Of a DNA stretch of 51,377 nt, positions 33,486 through 43,096 are shown piece by piece. The translations under genes and the position numbers were made by a program. Source of the DNA: Ruminococcus sp. (GTDB lineage Bacteria; Bacillota; Clostridia; Oscillospirales; Ruminococcaceae). The notes beneath the pieces were generated by a model. The model was given only the letters and a program-made list of their open reading frames with translations, ran no database searches and had not been told where the DNA came from. Each line of letters starts with the position of its first letter. Within the stretch, counting starts at the first letter, position 1. The DNA is taken from positions 1 to 51,377 of the forward strand of contig JAGBGT010000110.1 in NCBI GenBank assembly GCA_017935865.1, written 5' to 3'.

Positions 33486-35146
33486 TGCTAAAAGAGCTTT
33501 ATATACGAAATCTTGCCGTTATCCGGGAGGCGGTCATACCTCTTGGAAGCGGTCTGAATATATTTACCGGCGAAACGGGCGCTGGAAAATCAATTCTCAT
33601 CAACGGAATAAATGCCGTTCTGGGACAGCGGTGCAGCAAGGATATAGTCCGCAGCGGCTGTGACAAGGCAGTTATCACGGCGCTGTTCACCGACCTGTCG
33701 GAGACGGTCAAAGAGAAGCTGGACGAACTGGGCATCGAGCATGATAACGATGAGATCACCGTCACCAGGGAGATAAGCGCAGACGGCGGAAGCGTTGCAC
33801 GGGTGAACAGCAGGACATCCTCTGCAGCTCTTCTCAAGGAGATCGGCAGCCTTATGATAAATATTCACGGTCAGCACGACAATCAGATATTGCTGGACAG
33901 CGAGCGCCATCTCCGGATACTTGATGATTTCGGCGGAGATACGGAGCTTCTGGAAAGCTACAGGGCGGATTTCCGGGAACTGCAATCTGCGGCGCGCTGC
34001 CTCGGTGAGCTGAAAAATCTCGAACGGACGCGCATAGAGCGGACGCGTTATCTCAACGAGATAATAGACGATATCGGCGAGCTGGAGCTGGAAGCAGGAG
34101 AGGATGACGAGCTGGAAAAGGAATATGCGGCGGCAAGAAATTCCGAAAACGTTGTGATCGCCCTGAGATCGGCGATCAGCAGCATAAACGGCGAGGACTG
34201 CGCCAGGGAGATGATTTCGGCGGCGGAGAATGAGCTTACGGCATATGCCGATGAGAGCGAGGAGCTTTCGCAGCTCTGCGACAGGCTGTCGGCGTCGGAG
34301 ATCGAGCTGGCTGACATTGCGGCTGAACTGGAAAAGATCTCCGACAGATCTGAGGCTGACAGCAGGCGGACGGAGTATCTCCGCGAGCGCATCGGAGCAA
34401 TCAACAGGGTGAAGCGGAAGTACCTGGCTGACGGCGCGGAACTGGTGAAGATGTACGAAAATGCCTGCGGTGAATTGTCAAAGCTGGAGAGCAGCGGCGA
34501 CGAGATAAAGGCTCTGGCATCGAAGCGCGAAGAGCTGCTGCACACCGTTACGGAGCAGGCAAAGGCGCTTTTCGATTACCGTGAGGCGACGGCGGAACGT
34601 TTCGTCAGGCTTGTTACCGGTGAGCTTGAATTTCTCAATATGTCGGGAGTGGAGCTGGTTGTCCGCCATGAAAAGGGCAAGCTTACGCTGAACGGCATGG
34701 ACACTGTGGAATTTCTGATTTCCGCCAACAAGGGCGAAGAACCGAAGCCGATCTCCCGTATCGCATCCGGAGGCGAGCTTTCCAGGATAATGCTCGCCCT
34801 GAAAAGCGTTATCGCCGACAGGGACAGTATAGATACCATGATCTTTGACGAGATCGACACCGGAGTCAGCGGAAAGGCGGCTCAGAAGATCGGCATAAAG
34901 CTGCGGCAGATAGGAAAGGCGCGGCAGGTCATCTGCGTTACGCATCTGTCCCAGATAGCGGTCATGGCGGACGATCACCTGATGATCGAGAAGAGCGTGG
35001 TGGACGGCCGCACGGAGACCCGCGTCACACCTCTGGACAGAGCCGGAAGAGTAGCCGAAATCGCAAGGATAATGGGCGGCGAAGATCCGGGCAGCCTGGT
35101 TCTCAAGGCGGCTGAGGACGAACTGAGAAAGGCGGAGAAAATATGA
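33485..35146 (+). CDS. recN: DNA repair protein RecN
   Basis: A 553-residue SMC-like ATPase acting early in double-strand-break repair. The Walker A is TGETGAGKS near the N-terminus. A long Glu/Lys/Arg/Leu-rich coiled coil spans about 155-360. The C-terminal head has the signature ASGGELSRIMLALK, Walker B FDEIDTGVSG and the H-loop VTHLSQIA. The length is normal. It is coupled to argR by TAATG and to the next gene by ATGA. Confidence 0.96.
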   Translation: MLKELYIRNLAVIREAVIPLGSGLNIFTGETGAGKSILINGINAVLGQRCSKDIVRSGCDKAVITALFTDLSETVKEKLDELGIEHDNDEITVTREISADGGSVARVNSRTSSAALLKEIGSLMINIHGQHDNQILLDSERHLRILDDFGGDTELLESYRADFRELQSAARCLGELKNLERTRIERTRYLNEIIDDIGELELEAGEDDELEKEYAAARNSENVVIALRSAISSINGEDCAREMISAAENELTAYADESEELSQLCDRLSASEIELADIAAELEKISDRSEADSRRTEYLRERIGAINRVKRKYLADGAELVKMYENACGELSKLESSGDEIKALASKREELLHTVTEQAKALFDYREATAERFVRLVTGELEFLNMSGVELVVRHEKGKLTLNGMDTVEFLISANKGEEPKPISRIASGGELSRIMLALKSVIADRDSIDTMIFDEIDTGVSGKAAQKIGIKLRQIGKARQVICVTHLSQIAVMADDHLMIEKSVVDGRTETRVTPLDRAGRVAEIARIMGGEDPGSLVLKAAEDELRKAEKI

Positions 35147-35688
35147 AGATCTATTCTACACGTCACGGTCAGACGGATCATAACCGGAACGAGATGATAC
35201 TCGGCACGACGGATGTTCCACTGAATGAAACAGGTCTGGAGCAGGCTGCCGGGCTTGCGGAGGCTGTGGAGAAGCTGGGGGACGTGGACATCATCATCGC
35301 CTCGCCCATGCTGCGCGCCATGACTACCGCCAATGCCGTGGCTCAGCGGTGCGGACTGGAGATCGTTACGGACATAAGGCTCCGCGAGTGGGACTACGGC
35401 ACATACGAGGGAAAATCACGGTTTACCGAGGGATTTGCGGAGAACAAGAAGCAATTCGGAGTGAAGATGCCGGGAGGAGAGTCGCTGCTGCAGCTTGCTC
35501 ATCGGGTCTATTCTGCGCTGGACGACATAATTGAGAAATACAGCGGAAAAAATGTGCTTCTGGTCAGCCACGGCGGTATCTGCCGTGTTATCGAGACATA
35601 CTTCCACGATATGTCCACGGAAAAATACATCGGCTGGTTTATGGGAAACTGTGAAATAATCGAATATAATTACAGAAGCGGGGGCTGA
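35143..35688 (+). CDS. Histidine phosphatase family protein
   Basis: A 181-residue phosphoglycerate-mutase-like enzyme. The phosphohistidine motif is RHGQTDHN (His9), the second catalytic His is in VSHGGICR, and LNETGLEQA and REWDYGTYEG fit the family. The substrate is unknown; candidates are cobalamin pathway phosphatases or broad-range phosphatases. It starts in an ATGA overlap with recN and is followed four bases later by the beta-galactosidase gene. Confidence 0.88.
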   Translation: MKIYSTRHGQTDHNRNEMILGTTDVPLNETGLEQAAGLAEAVEKLGDVDIIIASPMLRAMTTANAVAQRCGLEIVTDIRLREWDYGTYEGKSRFTEGFAENKKQFGVKMPGGESLLQLAHRVYSALDDIIEKYSGKNVLLVSHGGICRVIETYFHDMSTEKYIGWFMGNCEIIEYNYRSGG

Positions 35689-35692
35689 TAAT

Positions 35693-37663
35693 ATGAAAAT
35701 AGGCGTTGACTACTATCCTGAGCAGTGGGACAGGGCTTTATGGGAAAAGGATGCGGAGGTCATGGCGAGAACCGGCGTCAAGCTTGTGCGCATAGGAGAA
35801 TTTGCCTGGTCGCGGCTCGAACCACGGGAGGGAGAGTACGACTTCGGCTGGCTTGACGAGGTCATCGGCATTTTTTCCCGGTACACCATAGGCACGGTGC
35901 TATGTACCCCGACGAACTGCCCTCCTCTCTGGCTTTATGAGAAGCATCCGGAGATGATCCAGGTGGGCGGAGACGGTCGGCAGATACGCACGGGAATACG
36001 CGGCCACAGGTGCATTAACTCCCCGGTTTTCCGCGAATACGCCAAGAAAATAAATACACAGCTCATCCGCCGCTATGCTGGAAACAAGGCAGTTGCGGCA
36101 TGGCAGATCGACAATGAGCTGGAGGCTTATCTCTGCACCTGCGAGGTATGCCGCGGTAAATTCCGGGAATGGCTCATTGAGAAGTACGGCAGCGTGGAGT
36201 GCATAAACCAGGCTCACGGAAACAGCGTCTGGAGCGGCGAATACAGCAGCATAACCCAGGTGCAGCCGCCTACGGATTACCCGAAAGCATGGCAGAATCC
36301 GGCGCTTTGCCTCGACTGGTACCGTTTCACCTGCGACAGCACCGAGGATTTTGTCCGCGACACCATGATGACAATACGCATGGAGGATGCGAAGGTGCCG
36401 ATCACCACGAACACCTGGCTCTGCGAGAATACTCCGGATTTCTATAAGCTCTTTGAGCCGCTGGATTTCGTTTCCTACGACAATTATCCCCCTGTCAGAA
36501 TACCTGACGACCCGGAGGAATTTTACTCCCACGCTTTCCACCTTGACCTTATGAGGGGCGTGAAGAACAAGAATTTCTGGGTAATGGAGCAGCTCAGCGG
36601 CGCGACCGGAAGCTGGGCGCCTATGTCTCCAGCACCTAAGCCGGGGATGATAATGGGCTATGCCCTACAGGCGATGGTCCACGGCGCGGACACTGTAATG
36701 CACTTCCGCTGGAGGACGGCTCTTACCGGAGCGGAGATGCACTGGCACGGCATCCTCGATCACAGCAATACGCCGAACCGCCGCTTTTTAGAGTTCTGCG
36801 AGCTTTGCAGACGGGTATCGCAGCTTGGAATACTTGACGGCACGTATATCCAGTCCGATATAGCTATTCTCTACTCTCCGGAGGCTGATGCCGCGTTCAA
36901 GATACAGCCGCAGACAGAGGGCTTCTATTACTTCCAGCAGCTAAAAGCCTTTCATGCCGCTTTTTCTCATTTCGGAGCGAATATTGACGTGGTTTCTCCG
37001 GAGGCTGATCTTTCGCGGTACAAGGTAGTCATTGCGCCGTCGCTGTATGTCTATAAAAAGTCAGTGACGGAGAATATCTACCGCTTTGTAGTAAACGGCG
37101 GAACGGTCGTCCTCACAGCCAGAAGCGGCGCGAAAGACGAAAACAACAACTGCATCATGGACACCCTGCCCACTGTTTTCAAGGAGCTGGTGGGAGCGGA
37201 GGTCAGCGAATACGACCCCATTGGCTCTGAGAAGCGCATTATAAGGGATTTCGCCGGCAACGAATTTGAGTGCAGTCAGTGGTGCGATATCCTGAAACTG
37301 AATACCGCCAGGGCTTATGCGGAGTACAATGACGGCGATCACCGCTGTATGCCGGCAGTTTCGATGAACAGGTACTGCTCGGGAGTCGCGTACTATGTGG
37401 GAACTGTCTGCAAGTCGGATTTCTATGAGAGCCTGGCTTCAAATCTTATGATGCAGACGGGAATACCCAAGCTCAAAGGACTTCCCAGGGGCATGGAGGT
37501 AACTACGAGAACCAATGGCAGAGACGAGTATATCTGTTTTTTCAACAACTCAGACAAGCCGGCGGTCATGCCGCTGCCTAAGCCCATGTTCAGCGTTATA
37601 AACTCCGCCGGAAAAGACAGGCTGGAGCTTAAGCCCTTTGAAATGGATATTGTAAAGAAATAG
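35693..37663 (+). CDS. Beta-galactosidase, glycoside hydrolase family 42
   Basis: A 656-residue cytoplasmic enzyme (no signal peptide) hydrolysing terminal beta-galactosides. The family opening is GVDYYPEQWD. The acid/base Glu142 lies in QIDNELEAY and the nucleophile Glu299 in FWVMEQLSG. The cysteine cluster for structural zinc is present (Cys106, then Cys148, Cys150 and Cys153 in LCTCEVC). A trimerisation domain and a small beta domain follow. It likely acts on imported galacto-oligosaccharides or arabinogalactan fragments. Confidence 0.94.
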   Translation: MKIGVDYYPEQWDRALWEKDAEVMARTGVKLVRIGEFAWSRLEPREGEYDFGWLDEVIGIFSRYTIGTVLCTPTNCPPLWLYEKHPEMIQVGGDGRQIRTGIRGHRCINSPVFREYAKKINTQLIRRYAGNKAVAAWQIDNELEAYLCTCEVCRGKFREWLIEKYGSVECINQAHGNSVWSGEYSSITQVQPPTDYPKAWQNPALCLDWYRFTCDSTEDFVRDTMMTIRMEDAKVPITTNTWLCENTPDFYKLFEPLDFVSYDNYPPVRIPDDPEEFYSHAFHLDLMRGVKNKNFWVMEQLSGATGSWAPMSPAPKPGMIMGYALQAMVHGADTVMHFRWRTALTGAEMHWHGILDHSNTPNRRFLEFCELCRRVSQLGILDGTYIQSDIAILYSPEADAAFKIQPQTEGFYYFQQLKAFHAAFSHFGANIDVVSPEADLSRYKVVIAPSLYVYKKSVTENIYRFVVNGGTVVLTARSGAKDENNNCIMDTLPTVFKELVGAEVSEYDPIGSEKRIIRDFAGNEFECSQWCDILKLNTARAYAEYNDGDHRCMPAVSMNRYCSGVAYYVGTVCKSDFYESLASNLMMQTGIPKLKGLPRGMEVTTRTNGRDEYICFFNNSDKPAVMPLPKPMFSVINSAGKDRLELKPFEMDIVKK

Positions 37664-37672
37664 GAGAAGCTC

Positions 37673-38113
37673 ATGAAATTGGTGATTCAGCGCGTAACAT
37701 CCGCAGAGGTTGCTGTGGACGGCGCAATATGCGGAAAGATCGGCAGAGGATTCCTTGTGCTCATGGGAGTGGGTCATGGCGATACGGAAGAGGATTGTCG
37801 CAGACTTGCGGATAAGATGATAAATCTGCGTATCTTCTCTGACGAAAACGACAAGATAAATCTCTCCCTTGGGGATGTTGACGGCGAGCTGCTTATTGTG
37901 TCCCAGTTTACCCTGTATGCGGACTGCCGCAAGGGAAACCGTCCCAATTTCATACAGGCTGCCAAACCGGAGGAGGCGCGTCGGCTGTATGAATATTTCA
38001 CGGAATATTGCCGCGAAAAGGGCAAGCGAACGGAAACCGGCATCTTTGGCGCGGATATGCAGGTGAGCCTTGTCAACGACGGGCCATTCACAGTGATCCT
38101 TGATAGTCAGTGA
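37673..38113 (+). CDS. dtd: D-aminoacyl-tRNA deacylase
   Basis: A 146-residue enzyme removing D-amino acids (and glycine) from mischarged tRNA. It has the N-terminal [13 protein letters not shown], the active-site [17 protein letters not shown] and the cross-subunit GPFT near the C-terminus ([11 protein letters not shown]). The length is typical. A terminator-like hairpin follows. Confidence 0.96.
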   Translation: MKLVIQRVTSAEVAVDGAICGKIGRGFLVLMGVGHGDTEEDCRRLADKMINLRIFSDENDKINLSLGDVDGELLIVSQFTLYADCRKGNRPNFIQAAKPEEARRLYEYFTEYCREKGKRTETGIFGADMQVSLVNDGPFTVILDSQ

Positions 38114-38138
38114 CTGCCCTGAATGAATAATAATTCCG

Positions 38139-38171
38139 CCTCGGGAGATAATACTCCCGAGGTGATTTTTT
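38139..38171 (+). terminator. Terminator-like hairpin that contains the next gene's ribosome-binding site
   Basis: A perfect 9-bp stem CCTCGGGAG/CTCCCGAGG with loop ATAATA is followed by TGA and six T. The last four stem bases, GAGG, with the next TGA form the GAGGTGA ribosome-binding site six bases before the PBP ATG. The hairpin can therefore end dtd transcription, hide the PBP start site, or both. Confidence 0.7.
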
Positions 38172-39758
38172 ATGCGCAAAAGAGGAGAAAACGGCGTGAT
38201 CATCCTGACGGCGATGTTTTTTCTGGCTTTTTTCGGCATCTGTCTCAACTATTTCAGCATAGCCTATCGCCGGGAATACGTCCAGACGGCGAAAAGCAGC
38301 GCATTGGTGACTATCCATGCCGGAGACGGCTGGGGGACGGTATACGATAGGAATTTTGCTCCGATGACTAACCGGGAGACCGATATAATTGCCGTTGCCG
38401 TGCCCTCGGCGGTGAGCCTGGCGGAGCTGGAAAGCATTGCTCTGGATGATATTTCCGGGAAATATTCTGACGGCAAGCCCTTTGCGTTCAGGTGCCGCGA
38501 GACGGGAACGGAATCCCCGGGACTAACTTTTTTTGAAGTTCCGGTGAGATATTCAGACGAGCAGGCGGCAGTCCACACTATCGGCTATGTTTCGGAAGGG
38601 CACGGCGTTGCAGGGATAGAATATGCCTATGACGGTATTCTGCGGGGCGGTGAGACGGAAAACAGCGTTACCTACTCAACCGACGGCTTCGGGAATGTGC
38701 TGATCGGCGGAGAAAAGACAATCCTACGCAGCTTTAAGCCGAAAACAGGCGTGGTGACTACTCTGGACAGTGAAATTCAGGCGATATGCGAAAGAGGCGG
38801 AGAAAAGCTCGAAAAAGGTGCGATTGTGGTCTCAGACGTGAAAAACGGCGATATTCTGGCAATGGCAAGCTTTCCCGACTATGGCATATCCGATTTGGGG
38901 GCTGCGGTGTCCGATGAGAGAAGCCCGATGATAAACCGCTGTCTCTACTCCTACAGCGTTGGTTCGGTTTTCAAGCTTGTTACAGCCTGTGAGGGACTTA
39001 ATGAGGGCTTTTCCGGATATATGTGCGGATGCGACGGTTCGTACCGCATGACAGGGCAGACATTCCGCTGTCACAAGGCTGACGGTCACGGTATTCAGGA
39101 CATGACGGAGGCAATGGTGAACTCCTGCAACCCCTATTTCATTTCCCTGAGCCGCTGTCTGAATCTCCGGGAGCTGCGCGGTCTGGCGTCGTCCCTGGGG
39201 TTCGGCAGGGAGATATATCTTTGCTCCGGGATGATCGCTTCTTCGGGAGTACTGCCGTCGCTCGAGGAGCTGAAAATTCCTGCGGAGCTTGGCAATTTTT
39301 CTTTCGGGCAGGGCAAGCTGACGGCTACGCCCTTACAGATAAATCAGATGACCTGCACTATTGCAAACGGCGGAGAGCTGGTCTATCTGCGGCTTATCCG
39401 GGGCATAACGGAGGACGGCGAGACTGTGAGCAATGAAAAATCGCCGATAACCTCCCGTGTCATGACGGAGGAAACGGCGGCTGAGCTTCGGCGTATGATG
39501 AGGGCGGCGATCTATGAAAATGAGAACAGCAATGCAGCTCCGCGGAATATATATGCCGCTGCAAAGACGTCAACGGCTCAGACAGGACGGTTTGACGAGG
39601 ACGGCGAGGAGCTGTGCCACGGCTGGATAACCGGTTTTTTTCCGGCGAACAGACCGCGATATGCCGTGACAGTTCTTGCGGAGGACGGCGGCTACGGAAA
39701 CGAATCTGCCGCACCGATATTCCGGGAGATAGCGGAGGAGATCATGGACAGGAAATAG
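38172..39758 (+). CDS. Class B penicillin-binding protein (transpeptidase)
   Basis: A 528-residue single-pass membrane protein (helix GVIILTAMFFLAFFGICLNY) with a pedestal region and a transpeptidase domain. The active-site serine is in SVGSVFK, the second motif is SCN (in MVNSCNPYF), and the third is KTSTA where many family members have KTGTA. It cross-links peptidoglycan; FtsI, SpoVD or PBP2-like roles cannot be separated here, although a sporulation role is possible in this organism. Its stop is followed about 20 bases later by the second palindrome mosaic. Confidence 0.9.
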   Translation: MRKRGENGVIILTAMFFLAFFGICLNYFSIAYRREYVQTAKSSALVTIHAGDGWGTVYDRNFAPMTNRETDIIAVAVPSAVSLAELESIALDDISGKYSDGKPFAFRCRETGTESPGLTFFEVPVRYSDEQAAVHTIGYVSEGHGVAGIEYAYDGILRGGETENSVTYSTDGFGNVLIGGEKTILRSFKPKTGVVTTLDSEIQAICERGGEKLEKGAIVVSDVKNGDILAMASFPDYGISDLGAAVSDERSPMINRCLYSYSVGSVFKLVTACEGLNEGFSGYMCGCDGSYRMTGQTFRCHKADGHGIQDMTEAMVNSCNPYFISLSRCLNLRELRGLASSLGFGREIYLCSGMIASSGVLPSLEELKIPAELGNFSFGQGKLTATPLQINQMTCTIANGGELVYLRLIRGITEDGETVSNEKSPITSRVMTEETAAELRRMMRAAIYENENSNAAPRNIYAAAKTSTAQTGRFDEDGEELCHGWITGFFPANRPRYAVTVLAEDGGYGNESAAPIFREIAEEIMDRK

Positions 39759-39777
39759 AAATATCAGCGAAGCCGAC

Positions 39778-39967
39778 AACACCGGGTTTCCAAAGGGACA
39801 ATGCCACGGCAGGGTATGGGACAGCGTCCCATACCGACCGCAGGTCGATAAACATCGGGTTTCCAAAGGGACATTGTCCCTTTGGAAACCCGGTTTTGTC
39901 GGCTTCGCCGACTTGGGACGCTGTCCCAAACGCTGCCGTGTTATTGCCACTTTTGAAACCCGGTGTT
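39778..39967 (+). repeat. Palindrome mosaic, copy 2 (190-bp nested inverted repeat)
   Basis: The outer 54-nt arms (39778-39831 and 39914-39967) are inverted copies at 47 of 54 positions, both ending in the AACACCGGGTTTC motif. Nested inside are CGACC/GGTCG (39835-39847), an 18-bp perfect stem CGGGTTTCCAAAGGGACA (39856-39892, one-base centre) and GTCGGC/GCCGAC (39898-39912). It begins about 20 bases after the PBP stop, in the same direction as transcription, and ends about 40 bases before the alaS -35. Open frames here are not genes. Confidence 0.92.
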
Positions 39968-40005
39968 TGCTTGCTGGACTAAAAACTCAAAATTTCCAAA
40001 AACTA

Positions 40006-40034
40006 TTGACATTTTTCCCAAATTGAATTATAAT
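40006..40034 (+). promoter_or_regulatory. alaS promoter
   Basis: Consensus TTGACA and TATAAT with a 17-bp spacer. The short leader (about 45 nt) has only a small TCCGC/GCGGA hairpin before AAGGAG; no T-box fits. Confidence 0.85.
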
Positions 40035-40085
40035 TAAGATGTATGATTTTATTCCGCAGTCAGCGGAACTAAGGAGTAGTATAAT

Positions 40086-42722
40086 ATGAAATGGACAGGT
40101 CTTAACGATCTTCGTGAAAAGTATCTTTCGTTTTTTGAAAGTAAAAACCATACAAGAATGGCAAGTGCATCCCTCGTTCCACAGGGCGACAAGAGCCTGC
40201 TGCTCATCAATTCCGGAATGGCTCCTCTTAAAAAATTCTTCCTGGGACAGGCTGTTCCTCCAAATACAAGGGTGACGACCTGCCAGAAGTGCATCAGAAC
40301 CCCCGATATCGAAAGCGTGGGCAAGACTGCGCGTCACGGTACATATTTCGAGATGCTGGGAAATTTCTCCTTTGGCGATTACTTCAAGCCCCAGGCTATC
40401 GAGTGGGCTTGGGAGTTCCTGACCGGAGTGCTGGAGATCCCGGCTGACAGACTGTGGATAACTATTTACGAAAGCGACGACGAGGCTGAACAGCTCTGGG
40501 AAAATAATATCGGTATTCCTCACGACAGGATCATACGCCTCGGCAAGAAAGACAATTTCTGGGAGCACGGCTCAGGTCCATGCGGCCCTTGCAGCGAGAT
40601 CCACTTCGACCGTGTAGGCGGCGGCAGAAAGCTCGACCGCGCTGGCTTTGAGGCCGAGGGCGACAAGGACAATATAATCGAGATCTGGAATCTCGTTTTC
40701 AGCCAGTTCGACAGTGACGGCAACGGCAATTATGCCGAAATGAAGAACAAGAATATTGATACAGGAATGGGTCTGGAGCGTCTTGCCTGCGTGATGCAGA
40801 CCGTTGACAATATCTTCGAGGTCGATACTGTCCAGAATATTATGAAGCATATTTCCGCTATCGCAGGCGCAACGTACAAGGAAAATGCCAAGACAGACGT
40901 TTCTCTCCGGGTAATTACCGACCATATCAGAAGCACAACGTTCATGGTCGGCGACGGTATTATGCCATCCAACGAGGGCAGGGGATATGTTCTCCGCCGC
41001 CTGCTGAGAAGAGCTGCGCGTCACGGCAGACTGCTTGGCATCACGCGTCCTTTCCTCTGCGAGGTCTGCGACACGGTCATCAACGAAAATGCCGGCGCAT
41101 ATCCGGAGCTTGCGGAAAAGCGCGACTACATAAAGAAGATCATAGGCGTCGAGGAGGAGGCTTTTGCCAAGACTGTTGACAAGGGCACGGAGCTGCTCAA
41201 CGGCTTTACGGCTGCTCTTGCGGAAAGCGGAAAGACCGTCCTCAGCGGAGACGATGCGTTCAAGCTTTCAGATACATACGGATTCCCTATAGATCTGACT
41301 ATCGAGATCTGCGAGGAAAAGGGGCTGACGGTAGACGTTGACCGCTTTAAGGAGCTTGCTCAGGAGCAGCGCGCAAAGGCTAAGGCCGATCACCTTGCCA
41401 AGGCAGGTTCGTCCTGGGCTGACAACAGCATCAAGGTCAATGCGCCCAAGACTGTTTTCACAGGATATACGGATCATACGGCTGAGGATGCCGAGATCCT
41501 TGCTATTTACAAGGATGGCGAAGAGGTGGAGTCCGCAAGCGAGGGCGAGGATGTCGTTATCGTCCTGGACAAGACGCCTTTTTATGCGGAAAGCGGCGGA
41601 CAGGTCGGCGATACGGGTATTATCTCCGACAGTGCTGATACTGCCGTTGTTGCGGACACTATTAAATCCGAGGGTCACTTCCTGCACATCGCCGCAATTA
41701 CCGAAGGTACGCTGAAAAAGGGCGGCAAGGTAAAGGCTGCTATTGACGCGGAGAGACGTATGGCTATTATGAGAAATCACACGTCCGCGCATCTTCTCCA
41801 GTACGCCCTCCGCCAGGTTCTGGGCGACCATGTTCACCAGGCAGGTCAGCTTGTAAACGACAGAGCCTGCCGTTTCGACTTCAACCATTTCAGCGGTCTT
41901 ACGGCTGATGAGCTGGCGCAGGTGGAGGCTCTTGTAAATCAGGAAATTATGAAGGCTGTTCCCGTTACTATGGTCGAAATGCCTATCGAGGAGGCAAAGA
42001 AGCTGGGAGCAATGGCTCTTTTCGGCGAAAAATACGGCGACACAGTCCGCGTTGTAACTGCGGATAAGTCCATGGAGTTCTGCGGAGGTACTCACATCGC
42101 AAATACCGCGCAGATAGGACTTTTCAGGATCGTTTCCGAAAGCTCCGTTGCGGCAGGCGTAAGGCGTATCGAGGCTGTTACGGGAACAGGAGTTATGGCT
42201 CTGCTCAACGAATACAGGGAGACTATTCTCAGGTCAGCAAAGGCGCTCAAGCTTGCCAATATTAACGAGCTGCCGGAGAAATGCGCTTCTGTTGCGGCTG
42301 AACTCAAGGATAAGGAAAAGAAGCTGGAAAGCCTCAGTCAGCAGGCTGCAAATGCAAAGGCAGCGGCTATGTTCGATAACGCCGTCGAGGTAAAGGGCGT
42401 TAAGGTCGCGGCTGCAAGACTTGACGGAACAGCTCCCGACGCTCTGCGGAAAATGGGCGACAGCGTCAAGGATAAGGCTGAGCCTATAATCGCTCTCTTC
42501 GCCGGGGTAAACGGCGAAAAGGGCACGCTGTACTGCGTATGCTCTGCCGAGGCTCTGAAAATGGGCGCTCATGCAGGAAAAATGGTTCAAAAGGCTTCTG
42601 CCGTTACAGGTGGAAAGGGCGGAGGACGTCCTGACAGCGCAATGGCAGGTATCGGCGATACTTCAAAAACGGACGACGCAGTAGCCGCCTTCGCTTCTAT
42701 CGTAGAAGAATTTATCAAATAA
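40086..42722 (+). CDS. alaS: Alanyl-tRNA synthetase
   Basis: An 878-residue class II synthetase charging tRNA(Ala). The aminoacylation domain has motif 2 and 3 elements (KCIRTPDIESVG, TGMGLERLACVMQ). The editing domain has the zinc site HTSAHLLQYAL and CGGTHIANTAQ. The C-Ala oligomerisation domain ends with GGKGGGRPDSAMAG. Full length with no odd features. The codon bias is strong. It heads a run of closely spaced genes (HIT, phosphoribosyltransferase, comEC, holA). Confidence 0.97.
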   Translation: MKWTGLNDLREKYLSFFESKNHTRMASASLVPQGDKSLLLINSGMAPLKKFFLGQAVPPNTRVTTCQKCIRTPDIESVGKTARHGTYFEMLGNFSFGDYFKPQAIEWAWEFLTGVLEIPADRLWITIYESDDEAEQLWENNIGIPHDRIIRLGKKDNFWEHGSGPCGPCSEIHFDRVGGGRKLDRAGFEAEGDKDNIIEIWNLVFSQFDSDGNGNYAEMKNKNIDTGMGLERLACVMQTVDNIFEVDTVQNIMKHISAIAGATYKENAKTDVSLRVITDHIRSTTFMVGDGIMPSNEGRGYVLRRLLRRAARHGRLLGITRPFLCEVCDTVINENAGAYPELAEKRDYIKKIIGVEEEAFAKTVDKGTELLNGFTAALAESGKTVLSGDDAFKLSDTYGFPIDLTIEICEEKGLTVDVDRFKELAQEQRAKAKADHLAKAGSSWADNSIKVNAPKTVFTGYTDHTAEDAEILAIYKDGEEVESASEGEDVVIVLDKTPFYAESGGQVGDTGIISDSADTAVVADTIKSEGHFLHIAAITEGTLKKGGKVKAAIDAERRMAIMRNHTSAHLLQYALRQVLGDHVHQAGQLVNDRACRFDFNHFSGLTADELAQVEALVNQEIMKAVPVTMVEMPIEEAKKLGAMALFGEKYGDTVRVVTADKSMEFCGGTHIANTAQIGLFRIVSESSVAAGVRRIEAVTGTGVMALLNEYRETILRSAKALKLANINELPEKCASVAAELKDKEKKLESLSQQAANAKAAAMFDNAVEVKGVKVAAARLDGTAPDALRKMGDSVKDKAEPIIALFAGVNGEKGTLYCVCSAEALKMGAHAGKMVQKASAVTGGKGGGRPDSAMAGIGDTSKTDDAVAAFASIVEEFIK

Positions 42723-42733
42723 GGAGAATAACT

Positions 42734-43087
42734 ATGGATTGCTTATTCTGTAAAATTATAGCCGGTGAAATTCCCAGCACAAAGGTATACGAGGACGAGT
42801 ATGTCTACAGCTTCAAGGACATTGCTCCGATAGCTCCCGTACACAACCTCATAATCCCCAAGCAGCATATCTGCTGTGCAAACGGTGTGGACGAAAGCAA
42901 CTCCGCCGTTGTGGGAAAGGTTTTTGAGGCGGCTGCCAAAATTGCCAAGGCTGAGGGCATGGAGAGCTACCGCATCATAAATAACTGCGGCGAGGATGCA
43001 GGACAGACCGTTTTCCACCTCCATTTTCACATGGTAGGCGGCGTAAAAATGGGCTGGGGACCTGAGTCTCTGGGCAAAACCGAGTAG
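42734..43087 (+). CDS. HIT-family protein (Hint-like)
   Basis: A 117-residue histidine-triad purine nucleotide phosphoramidase. The triad is HLHFHMVGG near the C-terminus, and the N-terminal FCKIIAGEIPSTKVYEDE is characteristic. The natural substrate is probably adenylated amines or lysyl-AMP from tRNA synthetases, which fits its position 11 bp after alaS. Confidence 0.95.
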   Translation: MDCLFCKIIAGEIPSTKVYEDEYVYSFKDIAPIAPVHNLIIPKQHICCANGVDESNSAVVGKVFEAAAKIAKAEGMESYRIINNCGEDAGQTVFHLHFHMVGGVKMGWGPESLGKTE

Positions 43088-43096
43088 GAGGCTGCT

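Noticed and set aside
39570-39982. Overlapping frames of 122-126 codons on both strands
   Set aside because: One is antisense to the end of the PBP gene and both run through the inverted repeat; no ribosome-binding site and no family resemblance.
39968-40085. T-box leader for alaS
   Set aside because: The leader is only about 45 nt from the promoter and lacks a specifier loop, T-box sequence and terminator/antiterminator pair.
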